Assembly: GCF_014204815.1 (NCBI RefSeq)
Contig: NZ_JACHMC010000001.1
Location: 1,364,001-1,428,000, forward strand
Reading direction: 5' to 3'
DNA: 64,000 nt
From: Micrococcus flavus
GTDB lineage: Bacteria > Actinomycetota > Actinomycetes > Actinomycetales > Micrococcaceae
The notes below the pieces were generated by a model, which saw only the letters and a program-made list of their open reading frames with translations, was not told the origin of the DNA and made no database searches. The position numbers and the translations under genes were made by a program. Each line of letters opens with the position of its first letter. Positions within the stretch are counted from its first letter, which is position 1. Shown here piece by piece: positions 33,234 through 41,217 of this stretch.

Positions 33234-34808
33234 TCAGCGGTCCTTGAGGTACTTCTCGAACCCGGCCGGCAGGTCGAGCTGCGAGGGGTCGAAGTCGGCC
33301 AGGTCCGGCATGCCGCCGGGGCCGAAGACCCCGCCGCCGGCGCGGGACCGGCGCTCCTCGAGGGCCTGGCGCTCGGCGGACGCCTTCGCGGGGTTGCCGG
33401 ACTTCACCTTGCCCTTCTTCGCGTTCTTGCCCTTGGCCTTGCGCGGGGTCCCGCCGTGGCCCATGCCCGGCATGCCGGGCATGCCTCCGCCGGCGGCGAG
33501 CTTCTTCATCATCTTCTGGGCCTCGGCGAAGCGCTCCAGGAGCTGGTTGACCTCGGTCACCTGCACGCCCGAGCCGCGGGCGATGCGCGCACGGCGGGAG
33601 CCGTTGATGATCTTCGGGGCCACGCGCTCGTGGGGTGTCATCGAGTGGATGATCGCCTCGACGCGGCCGATCGAGGACTCGTCGAACTGCTCGAGCTGCT
33701 GCCGCATCCCCTGGGCGCCCGGCATCATCATGAGCATCTTCTTCAGCGAGCCCATCTTCTTGAGCTGCTGCATCTGCTGGAGGAAGTCGTCGAGGGTGAA
33801 GTCCTCCTGGTCGGCGAACTTCCGCGCCATCTTCTCCGCGTCGGCGCGGTCCCAGCTCTGCTCCGCCTGCTCGATCAGGGACAGGACGTCGCCCATGTCG
33901 AGGATGCGGGAGGCCATGCGGTCCGGGTGGAAGACCTCGAAGTCCTTCAGGCCCTCGCCGGTGGACGCGAACATGATCGGCTTGCCGGTCACGTGGCGGA
34001 CGGACAGGGCGGCGCCGCCGCGCGCGTCGCCGTCGAGCTTGGTGAGGACCACGCCCGTGAAGCCCACGCCCTCGTTGAACGCCTGCGCGGTGGCGACGGC
34101 GTCCTGGCCGATCATCGCGTCGATCACGAAGAGGACCTCGTCCGGCTGCACGGCCTGGCGGATGTCCGCGGCCTGCTGCATCAGCTCGTGGTCCACGCCG
34201 AGGCGGCCGGCCGTGTCGATGATGACCACGTCGTGGTACTTGGTGTTGGCCTCGCGGATGCCGGCCTGGGCCACCTCCACCGGGTCGCCCGTGGCGGCCT
34301 CGAACTCGGAGGACACGCCGGGGTGCGGGGCGAACACCGGCACGCCGGCGCGCTCACCGCCCACCTGCAGCTGCTTGACAGCGTTGGGACGCTGGAGGTC
34401 GCACGCCACGAGCAGCGGCGTGTGGCCCTGGGACTTCAGCAGGTGGGCGAGCTTGCCGGCCAGGGTCGTCTTGCCGGCGCCCTGCAGGCCCACCAGCATG
34501 ATCACCGTGGTGCCGGTCTTGGCGTGGCGGATGCGCCGGGTCTCGCCGCCGAGGATCTCGACGAGCTCCTCGTTGACGATCTTGACCACCTGCTGGCCCG
34601 GGTTCAGGGCCTGCGAGACCTCCTCGCCGAGGGCGCGCTCCTTGATCCGCGCGATGAACTGGCGGACCACGGGCACGGCGACGTCCGCGTCGAGGAGGGC
34701 GCGGCGGATCTCGCGTGCGGTGGCGTCGATGTCCGCCTCGGTGAGCCGTCCCTTGCCCTTGAGGCTGCGGAAGGTGGCTGTGAGGCGGTCGGACAGGGAG
34801 GTGAACAC
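33234..34808 (-). CDS. ffh: Signal recognition particle protein Ffh
   Basis: 524 residues. The N domain is followed by the G domain (MLVGLQGAGKTTLAGKLAHLL, DTAGRLGVDHELM, TKLDGDARGGAAL), then the methionine-rich M domain (FLQQMQQLKKMGSLKKMLMMMPG). A lysine-rich and Gly/Met tail ends the protein. It binds signal sequences on the ribosome with 4.5S RNA. It works with FtsY, encoded 1.7 kb upstream. Confidence 0.96.
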   Translation of the reverse strand: MFTSLSDRLTATFRSLKGKGRLTEADIDATAREIRRALLDADVAVPVVRQFIARIKERALGEEVSQALNPGQQVVKIVNEELVEILGGETRRIRHAKTGTTVIMLVGLQGAGKTTLAGKLAHLLKSQGHTPLLVACDLQRPNAVKQLQVGGERAGVPVFAPHPGVSSEFEAATGDPVEVAQAGIREANTKYHDVVIIDTAGRLGVDHELMQQAADIRQAVQPDEVLFVIDAMIGQDAVATAQAFNEGVGFTGVVLTKLDGDARGGAALSVRHVTGKPIMFASTGEGLKDFEVFHPDRMASRILDMGDVLSLIEQAEQSWDRADAEKMARKFADQEDFTLDDFLQQMQQLKKMGSLKKMLMMMPGAQGMRQQLEQFDESSIGRVEAIIHSMTPHERVAPKIINGSRRARIARGSGVQVTEVNQLLERFAEAQKMMKKLAAGGGMPGMPGMGHGGTPRKAKGKNAKKGKVKSGNPAKASAERQALEERRSRAGGGVFGPGGMPDLADFDPSQLDLPAGFEKYLKDR

Positions 34809-34938
34809 GGCGGGTGGGATCCTTCGCGAAGAGGAAAGAGGAGGTCGCTGGGTCAGGCGCCGCCCCGGCTCGGACCCCCCGCAGGGACGTCCCGCCGGCG
34901 ACGACGCCTGACCAGACTAGCAACCGACCGGTGCCGGC

Positions 34939-36252
34939 TCAGCGGACGGGCTGGGCCTCCCCCCGGTGCCGTTCCGCGTCCTGCGGCTCGTCGCCGTACG
35001 CGGTGCCGAGCCCGTAGTCGTACGCGGACTCCGCGTGGAGGGCGCGGTCCACACCGCGCAGCTCGTCCTGTGGCGAGACGCGCAGCCCCATGACCGCCTT
35101 CAGGACCAGGGCGATCAGCGCGGTGACGACGCCGGCGAAGACCACGGTGAAGACCGTCGCCACGACCTGGGCCACCAGCAGGCGGGGACCGCCGCCGTAG
35201 AACAGGCCGGCCATCCCCTCCTCGGTCACCAGCTCGGGGCGGCCGAACAGGCCGATCATCACGGTGCCCACCACGCCGGCCACGAGGTGCACGCCGACCA
35301 CGTCGAGGGAGTCGTCGAAGCCGAGCTTGAACTTCAGGTTCACCGCCAAGGCGGCGGCCACGCCGGCGACGACGCCGATGGCCACGGAGCCCACGGGGTC
35401 CACGAAGGCGCAGGCCGGGGTGATGGCCACGAGACCGGCGACGATGCCGGAGGCCGTGCCGATCGAGGTGGGCCGTCCGTGGCGGACGACCTCCACGAGC
35501 ATCCAGCCGAGCATGGCGGCGGCGGGTGCTGCCAGGGTGTTCACCCAGATCAGGCCGGCGGTCTCCACGTCCGAGGCCGCGCCGCCGTTGAAGCCGAACC
35601 AGCCGAACCACAGCAGGGCGGCGCCGAGCATGACGAAGGGGATGTTGTGCGGGCGGTGGCCCGGGTCCACACCGAAGCCCTCACGCTTGCCCATCATCAC
35701 GGCGAGCACCAGGGCGGCGACGCCGGCGGCGATGTGGATGACCAGGCCGCCGGCGAAGTCCACGGCCTCGCCGACCACGGAGCCGATGGCGCCGTCCGCG
35801 GTGAGCAGGCCCCCGCCCCAGACCATGAACGCCATGGGGCAGTACACGAGGGTGATCCAGGCCGGGACGAACACGCACCAGGTGCTGAACTTCGCGCGGT
35901 CGGCCACGGCGCCGGAGATCAGCGCCACCGAGATGACGGCGAAGGTGGCACCGAAGCCGATCGTGGCCAAGTCCGTGGTGCCGACGGCCTGGAACAGCCC
36001 CGGATCCTGCAGGGGGTCCCCGACGACCCCGAGGATGCCGTCACCGCCGGTCATGCTGTACCCCCACAGCACCCACACCACGCCCACCAGACCCATGGCC
36101 ACGAAGGACATCATCATCATGTTCACGGACGCCTTGGCCCGGGTCATGCCGCCGTAGAAGAAGGCCAGGCCGGGGGTCATCAGGAGGACGAGGCCGGCAC
36201 AGACCATCGTCCACACCGCCCCGGGGTCCAGAGGTGTCAGCTGCGGGTCCAT
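34939..36252 (-). CDS. amt: Ammonium transporter AmtB
   Basis: 437 residues. ATG 36252 has GGAGG eight bases upstream. There are eleven hydrophobic helices. LLMTPGLAFFYGGMTRAK, the first pore histidine in LVIHIAAGVAALVL, and the second in GVHLVAGVVGTVMIGLFG are conserved. It conducts ammonium/ammonia into the cell. The C-terminal cytoplasmic tail (LRGVDRALHAESAYDYGLG) is the usual GlnK-regulated segment, yet no glnK or glnD follows in the 130 bases before ffh. A GlnR-like box lies upstream. Confidence 0.95.
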   Translation of the reverse strand: MDPQLTPLDPGAVWTMVCAGLVLLMTPGLAFFYGGMTRAKASVNMMMMSFVAMGLVGVVWVLWGYSMTGGDGILGVVGDPLQDPGLFQAVGTTDLATIGFGATFAVISVALISGAVADRAKFSTWCVFVPAWITLVYCPMAFMVWGGGLLTADGAIGSVVGEAVDFAGGLVIHIAAGVAALVLAVMMGKREGFGVDPGHRPHNIPFVMLGAALLWFGWFGFNGGAASDVETAGLIWVNTLAAPAAAMLGWMLVEVVRHGRPTSIGTASGIVAGLVAITPACAFVDPVGSVAIGVVAGVAAALAVNLKFKLGFDDSLDVVGVHLVAGVVGTVMIGLFGRPELVTEEGMAGLFYGGGPRLLVAQVVATVFTVVFAGVVTALIALVLKAVMGLRVSPQDELRGVDRALHAESAYDYGLGTAYGDEPQDAERHRGEAQPVR

Positions 36253-36309
36253 GGGGTGGTCCTCCACTCATCGGGACGCCCGCCCGGCACGGGGGCGTCG
36301 ATGCGCCCG

Positions 36310-36315
36310 AGTCTG
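36310..36315 (-). promoter_or_regulatory. Candidate -10 box of amt
   Basis: CAGACT on the minus strand, about 58 bases before the ATG and 11 bases downstream of the GlnR-like box. Confidence 0.35.
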
Positions 36316-36326
36316 CCGAGGACGTG

Positions 36327-36364
36327 TTTCCCGTCACGGCACGGAGGTGTTTCCGGCGTGTGAA
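36327..36364 (-). promoter_or_regulatory. GlnR-like binding site upstream of amt
   Basis: On the minus strand TTCAC, six bases, GAAAC, six bases, GTGCC, six bases, GGAAA. The actinobacterial GlnR site is gTnAC-n6-GaAAc repeated with the same spacing. Fourteen of the 18 specified positions match by my count. It would overlap the -35 region of the candidate promoter. The regulator gene is outside the window. Confidence 0.4.
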
Positions 36365-36400
36365 CACGCGTTGCGGTCCCGTCACGCCTCCGCATTCCGA

Positions 36401-36444
36401 CGACGAGGGGCCGCCCCCTCGTGCGAGGGGACGGCCCGTCGTCG
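36401..36444 (-). terminator. Terminator hairpin of ftsY
   Basis: A 21-base arm beginning CGACGAGGGGCCG (36401-36421) pairs with 36424-36444 with two imperfect positions and a minimal loop. It lies 36 bases past the ftsY stop on the minus strand. Confidence 0.65.
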
Positions 36445-36479
36445 TGCGGGTGCCGGGGCCCGGACGGGCCCGGCGGGGA

Positions 36480-37688
36480 TCACTCGGCCAACAGCGCGTC
36501 CACGAAGCCCTCGGCGGAGAACGGGGCGAGGTCGTCGGCGCCCTCGCCCAGACCGATCAGCTTGACCGGCACGCCGAGCTGGCGCTGGATGGCCACCACG
36601 ATGCCGCCCTTGGCGGTGCCGTCCAGCTTGGTCAGGACGATGCCGGTGACGTCCACGACCTCGGCGAACACCTTGGCCTGCATGAGGCCGTTCTGGCCGG
36701 TGGTGGCGTCGAGGACCAGCAGGACCTCCTCCACCGGGGCCTGCTTCTCGATCACGCGCTTGATCTTGCCCAGCTCGTCCATGAGGTTGGCCTTGTTCTG
36801 CAGGCGGCCGGCGGTGTCCACGAGGACCACGTCCGCCTCCTCCTCGATGCCGGTCTTCACGGCCTCGAAGGCCACCGACGCCGGGTCCGCGCCCTCCGTC
36901 TCGGAGCGGACGGTGACCACGCCCACGCGGGCGCCCCAGGTGGCGAGCTGCTCGGCGGCGGCGGCGCGGAAGGTGTCCGCGGCGCCGAGGACGACCTCGC
37001 GGTCCTCGGCCACGAGCACGCGGGCGAGCTTGCCCACGGTGGTGGTCTTGCCCACGCCGTTGACGCCCACCACGAGGGTGACGGCTGGCTTGCCGTCCTT
37101 GCGGGTGGCGGCCAGGCGGCGGTCCATGGACGGGTCCACCATGGCGAGCAGCTCCTCGCGCAGCAGCGCGCGCAGCGCGTCGGGGTCGCGGGTCCCGTCC
37201 ACGGTGACGCGGGCCTTGAGGCGGTCCACGAGCTCCATGGTGGGCTCGGTGCCCAGGTCCGCCATGAGGAGGGTCTCCTCGATCTCGTCCCAGACGTCGT
37301 CGTCGATGCGGTCACGGGAGAGCAGGGCCAGCAGGCCCTGGCCGAACACGTTGTTGGACTTCAGCAGGCGCGCGCGCAGGCGCTGCAGGCGGGTGCCGGC
37401 GGCCTCGGGGCGGTCCAGCTGCGGGGCGGTCTCGACGACCTCCGCCTTCGGGGCCTCCTCCTCGACCGTCGGGGCCTCGGCGGCGTGGCGGGGCGCGGGG
37501 CGGGACGAGGGGGCGTCGGCGGAGGCCGGGTCGGCCACGAGGCCGCCCGGGGCGAGTGCCGGGTCGTCGTCGTCGCGCAGCTCGGTGTAGGTGCCCTTCG
37601 GCGGGGCGACGGGGCGGTCGAGCAGACCGACCAGCACGGCGCCGAGCAGCAGGGCCAGGACCAGGGAGATGATGAGCACGATTTCCAC
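36480..37688 (-). CDS. ftsY: Signal recognition particle receptor FtsY
   Basis: 402 residues from GTG 37688. The N-terminus is a membrane helix (IVLIISLVLALLLGAVLVGLL), then an acidic/proline A domain of about 75 residues. The NG domain has VGVNGVGKTTTVGKLARVL, DTAGRLQNKANLMDEL and TKLDGTAKGG. It receives SRP-ribosome complexes at the membrane. A longer start at 37706 is possible; the shorter one is preferred because the helix then begins at residue 3 and a GAGACT box lies six bases upstream. Confidence 0.94.
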   Translation of the reverse strand: MEIVLIISLVLALLLGAVLVGLLDRPVAPPKGTYTELRDDDDPALAPGGLVADPASADAPSSRPAPRHAAEAPTVEEEAPKAEVVETAPQLDRPEAAGTRLQRLRARLLKSNNVFGQGLLALLSRDRIDDDVWDEIEETLLMADLGTEPTMELVDRLKARVTVDGTRDPDALRALLREELLAMVDPSMDRRLAATRKDGKPAVTLVVGVNGVGKTTTVGKLARVLVAEDREVVLGAADTFRAAAAEQLATWGARVGVVTVRSETEGADPASVAFEAVKTGIEEEADVVLVDTAGRLQNKANLMDELGKIKRVIEKQAPVEEVLLVLDATTGQNGLMQAKVFAEVVDVTGIVLTKLDGTAKGGIVVAIQRQLGVPVKLIGLGEGADDLAPFSAEGFVDALLAE

Positions 37689-37694
37689 GCGCCC

Positions 37695-37700
37695 AGTCTC
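37695..37700 (-). promoter_or_regulatory. Candidate -10 box of a leaderless ftsY transcript
   Basis: GAGACT, six bases, then the GTG of ftsY on the minus strand, preceded by TGC (extended -10 like). Weaker than the TAGGNT boxes elsewhere. Confidence 0.3.
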
Positions 37701-37719
37701 GCACACGGGTCATCACCGG

Positions 37720-37740
37720 CCCCGGGGGGATCCCCCGGGC
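37720..37740 (-). terminator. Terminator hairpin after the heparinase-like lipoprotein gene
   Basis: GCCCGGGGG (37720-37728) and CCCCCGGGC (37732-37740) form a nine-base stem with a three-base loop, 13 bases past the stop codon. Confidence 0.6.
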
Positions 37741-37752
37741 CCGGCCCGGGGC

Positions 37753-39768
37753 TCACGGCAGCCGGGTCGGCGTCCCGTCCGCGTCGATCCCCACCCGCGC
37801 CGTGCCCTCGGCGCCGCGGACCACCAGGGTGAGCGTGCCGTCGTCGTGGTGCTCGACCTCGACGCCGACCTCGTCCTCGGACCCGGCCGGGATCAGGACC
37901 GAGACGATCCCGGCGGCGGGGCCCGGCGAGCCGAAGGCGACCTGGACGGTCTCCTCGCGCACCTGGCCGTCGGGGAAGTAGAACCCCCGGTGGCGGTGGC
38001 CCCCGGGCTCGGGGTCCAGCTCGCCGCGGTGCAGGGTGATCCCGTCCTCGGCGATCGCCGCGCCGTCGAGGCGGATCTGCACGAGGGTGGTGGCCTCCCC
38101 CGCCTCCTCGTCGACGGCGCGCACGGTGTCCGCGCCCAGGCGCTCGGCCTCGTAGGAGGTGGGCAGGTTCCACAGCGTCTCCACGCGGTGCCCGTCCCGG
38201 CCGTCCTGGACGCGGGTCCGGTCCACCACGACGGCGGCGTCCGGCTCACGCAGCAGCAGCGCGGTGCGGGCGCGTTCACCGCCGACCTCGAGCGGCTGGC
38301 TCATGGCGACGACGTCGGCGGCCCCGTCCGAGGACTCCACCAGCTCCTCCAGGACCGCCGGCCCCTCGCCGGGGAAGTCGTCCTCGAGGGTGGGGATGTG
38401 GATGACGTTGTGCGCCGTGGGTCCGAAGCCCCAGGGCCGCCAGGAGTCCTCGACCACGCCGGGATGGCTGCCGTCCACGACCACGGGCCGCCCGCGGGTG
38501 ACGTAGAGCAGCTGCATCAGGTCGCCGCGGTGCGCCTTGGTCTCCTGCCCGGTGCCGCCGCGCATCATCCAGGACGCCTCCTCACGGAAGCCCTCCTCCC
38601 GCGTGCCCCACGAGGAGCGGCCGAACACCGGGCCGGCCTCGAACGCCCGGATGCGCTCGGCGGGCGCCGTCCCCTCGGCCCCGTCCGTCCCTGCATAGCG
38701 CATCTGCGGGGAGTGGTCCTCCCGCGGCTCGAGCCGGTACTCCGAGGTGTCCCCGTACTGCCAGAAGCGGCCGGTGGAGTCCACGGTGTGCGGGATGGCC
38801 CGGCCCATGAGATCGACCCGCTCGGAGAACGCGGCCGAGGGCACCCCGCAGGTGCGGGAGAGCTGGTCGATCTCGTGGAACAGCTCCCTGTTGAACCGGG
38901 CGTAGTGCGGCGAGGCCTCGTTGCTCAGCCCCTCGGCGTCCACCTGGTGCGGGACGTCCTCCTCCGCCCGGGCCATGGCGTGCGCCATCCAGTCCGGACG
39001 GTCCAGGACGCAGCCGGCCCCCAGCAGGCCCCGGTTCTCCATGGAGCCGTGGTTGTGCCGGGCCGAGTACCGGGCCATGTTCTGGTCCGCGTGGCGGCCG
39101 ATCAGCTCGTCCACCCACGCGTACTCCTCCGGCACCGTCCCGCCCTCGCGCTGCAGGACCACGCTTCGGAAGCAGAGGAGCACGTTGAGCCGGTGCGTGT
39201 TCGCCTCGAGGTCGTCGTGGTCCTCCGCCCAGCCCTGCTCATGGTCGGCGGCCCAGTCCGCGATGAGTCGCTCGGCCACCGCGAAGGCCTCCTCATCCCC
39301 CTCGCGGGCGGCCTCGATGCTGGGGCCGATCCACCGCAGGGAGGCCAGCCACAGGCGCCACCCCTCGTCCTCGTAGGGGTCCGCGTCCCAGTCGACGTCG
39401 CCGTGCCCGTCGCCCACGGCCACCGGCTCGAAGACGTGCCAGGCGTACACGTCCCGGGCGTTGGACTCCACGGTGTTGTGCCGGGGCACCCGGCCGTAGC
39501 CCTGGCAGGGGTAGAGCTCGGCGCGGGCCAGCTCGGCGGTGCTCGCCGAGGCCGAGGCGGGATCGGCCGGCGCCGCGGCCCCCGAGGCCGTCGGCGCGGC
39601 CGACGGCGGCGCCGGGGACGCGGTCACCGTGGGGGGCTCCCGCGGCTCCTCGACCCCGTCGGGAGCCGTGCAGCCGGTCAGCACGAGACCGGCGCCCAGG
39701 GTGACCGCGAGCGCCGCGGACCGGGCACGCGCACGGGGGAGGACACGGAATCCACGGGGACGGCTCAT
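37753..39768 (-). CDS. Lipoprotein with heparinase II/III-like polysaccharide lyase domains
   Basis: 671 residues. The N-terminus is a lipoprotein signal peptide with lipobox LTGC (Cys33), so it is anchored outside the membrane. A Ser/Ala/Pro spacer (about 40-77) follows. An alpha/alpha toroid region includes NHGSMENRGLLGAG, the heparinase II/III type catalytic Asn/His segment, and QYGDTSEYRLEPREDH. The C-terminal beta domain carries KAHRGDLMQLLYVTRGRPVVVDGSHPG and FGPTAHNVIH. Enzymes of this group cut uronic-acid-containing polysaccharides by beta-elimination. The target is unknown; the nearby uronic-acid glycan genes make a self-made polymer a candidate. Confidence 0.75.
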   Translation of the reverse strand: MSRPRGFRVLPRARARSAALAVTLGAGLVLTGCTAPDGVEEPREPPTVTASPAPPSAAPTASGAAAPADPASASASTAELARAELYPCQGYGRVPRHNTVESNARDVYAWHVFEPVAVGDGHGDVDWDADPYEDEGWRLWLASLRWIGPSIEAAREGDEEAFAVAERLIADWAADHEQGWAEDHDDLEANTHRLNVLLCFRSVVLQREGGTVPEEYAWVDELIGRHADQNMARYSARHNHGSMENRGLLGAGCVLDRPDWMAHAMARAEEDVPHQVDAEGLSNEASPHYARFNRELFHEIDQLSRTCGVPSAAFSERVDLMGRAIPHTVDSTGRFWQYGDTSEYRLEPREDHSPQMRYAGTDGAEGTAPAERIRAFEAGPVFGRSSWGTREEGFREEASWMMRGGTGQETKAHRGDLMQLLYVTRGRPVVVDGSHPGVVEDSWRPWGFGPTAHNVIHIPTLEDDFPGEGPAVLEELVESSDGAADVVAMSQPLEVGGERARTALLLREPDAAVVVDRTRVQDGRDGHRVETLWNLPTSYEAERLGADTVRAVDEEAGEATTLVQIRLDGAAIAEDGITLHRGELDPEPGGHRHRGFYFPDGQVREETVQVAFGSPGPAAGIVSVLIPAGSEDEVGVEVEHHDDGTLTLVVRGAEGTARVGIDADGTPTRLP

Positions 39769-39774
39769 GCCGCC

Positions 39775-39780
39775 ATCCTG
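39775..39780 (-). promoter_or_regulatory. Candidate -10 box, leaderless transcript of the lipoprotein gene
   Basis: CAGGAT, then GGCGGC, then the ATG at 39768 on the minus strand. No ribosome site is present between, which favours a leaderless mRNA. Confidence 0.4.
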
Positions 39781-39819
39781 CCACTGCCGTGGATCGTGTG
39801 ACGTGGGAGGATGGCGGCC

Positions 39820-41148
39820 ATGCCCTCCTCCCCTCCGGCCGCACGCGTGCCCCTGCCGCCCGAGATCAAGGTGATGGTCGCGGCGGCGTTCGTGATCGCG
39901 ATCGGCTTCGGCATCATCGCGCCCCTGCTGCCGCAGTACGCGGAGCTGTTCGCGTCCGACTTCGCCAATCCGGCCACCGCCGTCGCCGCCGTGGTCTCCG
40001 CGTTCGGGCTCACCCGCCTGCTGTTCGCCCCCGTCTCCGGACGGCTCACCAACCGGCTCGGCGAGACCCCCGTCTACATGACGGGCGTGCTGATCGTGGC
40101 GGCCTCCATGTTCCTCATCGCGTTCGCGCAGGACTACACGCAGCTGCTGCTCTACCGCGCCCTCGGCGGCATCGGCTCCACGCTGTTCACGGTCTCCGCC
40201 ATGGCGTTCCTGGCCGCCAAGGCCCCGCCCACCATCCGCGGGCGGGTCTCGGGCGCCTACGCCTCTGCGTTCCTGATCGGCAACATCGTCGGGCCGATCG
40301 TGGGCTCCGTGCTGGCCGTGTTCGGCTTCCGGGTCCCGTTCCTGATCTACGGCACCTCACTGGTGATCGCCGCGGGCATCGTGTTCGTCATGCTGCGGGA
40401 CACCCGCGTGCAGGACCGCGCCCGCGGCGAGTCCCGTCCGGTGATGCCGCTGCGGGAGGCGCTGGGCCACGGCGCCTACCGTGCCGCGCTGATCTCGATG
40501 TTCGCCAACGGGTGGGCGACCTTCGGCGTGCGCAACGCGATCACCCCCCTGTTCGCCGCGAGCGCGTTCACCGGGACGGCGCTGCTGGGGTGGGGCATCA
40601 CAGAGGAGAACCGCCAGCTCATGGCCGGGCTCGCCCTGTCCGTGTTCGCCGCCGGCAACGTCCTGGCGGTGACCTTCAGCTCCCGACTCTCCGACGTCCA
40701 CGGACGCAAGCCGCTGATCCTGATCGGCCTGGTCGTGATGGCCGTGTTCACGGGGGCCATCGGCTGGATGGAGTCGCCGCTGCTGTTCCTCGTCTCGTGC
40801 GCGCTGGCCGGCGCGGGCACCGGCACCCTCAACTCCCCCCAGCAGGCCGCCGTGGCGGACCTGGTGGGCCAGGGCCGCCGGGCCGGACCCGTGATGTCCA
40901 CGGGCCAGATGTCGGGAGACCTGGGCGCCATCCTGGGCCCGCTGCTCGTGGGCCTCGTGGTGGACGCGGCCGGCTACGGCTGGGGCTTCGTGGTGACGGG
41001 GGCGGTGATCGCCGTCGGCGCCCTCGCCTGGGCCCGGGCCCCGGAGACCAACCTGCCGGTCGCCCCCGGCGGACCGCGGACCGGTTCCCTGCCAAAGGTC
41101 GACCCGGGCGTGGACTCGCGCCGGGTCGAGGGGCGCGAGCTCGGCTGA
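39820..41148 (+). CDS. MFS transporter
   Basis: 442 residues; ATG 39820 has GGGAGG about nine bases upstream (ATG 39811 is the alternative). Twelve hydrophobic helices are visible. The loop 2-3 motif is SGRLTNRLGETPVYMTG and the repeat in the second half is SSRLSDVHGRKPLILIG. FLIGNIVGPIVGSVLAVFG fits the drug/sugar exporter motif C. It is an antiporter-type exporter of unknown substrate. It is divergent from the lyase lipoprotein, but there is no direct evidence they work together. Confidence 0.85.
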   Translation: MPSSPPAARVPLPPEIKVMVAAAFVIAIGFGIIAPLLPQYAELFASDFANPATAVAAVVSAFGLTRLLFAPVSGRLTNRLGETPVYMTGVLIVAASMFLIAFAQDYTQLLLYRALGGIGSTLFTVSAMAFLAAKAPPTIRGRVSGAYASAFLIGNIVGPIVGSVLAVFGFRVPFLIYGTSLVIAAGIVFVMLRDTRVQDRARGESRPVMPLREALGHGAYRAALISMFANGWATFGVRNAITPLFAASAFTGTALLGWGITEENRQLMAGLALSVFAAGNVLAVTFSSRLSDVHGRKPLILIGLVVMAVFTGAIGWMESPLLFLVSCALAGAGTGTLNSPQQAAVADLVGQGRRAGPVMSTGQMSGDLGAILGPLLVGLVVDAAGYGWGFVVTGAVIAVGALAWARAPETNLPVAPGGPRTGSLPKVDPGVDSRRVEGRELG

Positions 41149-41165
41149 GCACCGGCGCCCACGGA

Positions 41166-41209
41166 ACGACGACGTCCCCGGACCTGTCCAGGTCCGGGGA
41201 CGTCGTCGT
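41166..41209. terminator. Bidirectional terminator, 20-bp perfect stem
   Basis: A 20-base arm beginning ACGACGACGTCC (41166-41185) is exactly inverted at 41190-41209 around loop GTCC. It sits between two convergent genes (stops at 41148 and 41218), so it can end both transcripts. Confidence 0.8.
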
Positions 41210-41217
41210 CGGGAGGC

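Noticed and set aside
34809-34938. Hidden glnK gene between amt and ffh
   Set aside because: The gap is 130 bases, too short for a PII protein of about 112 residues, and no Y-loop-like motif can be read on either strand.
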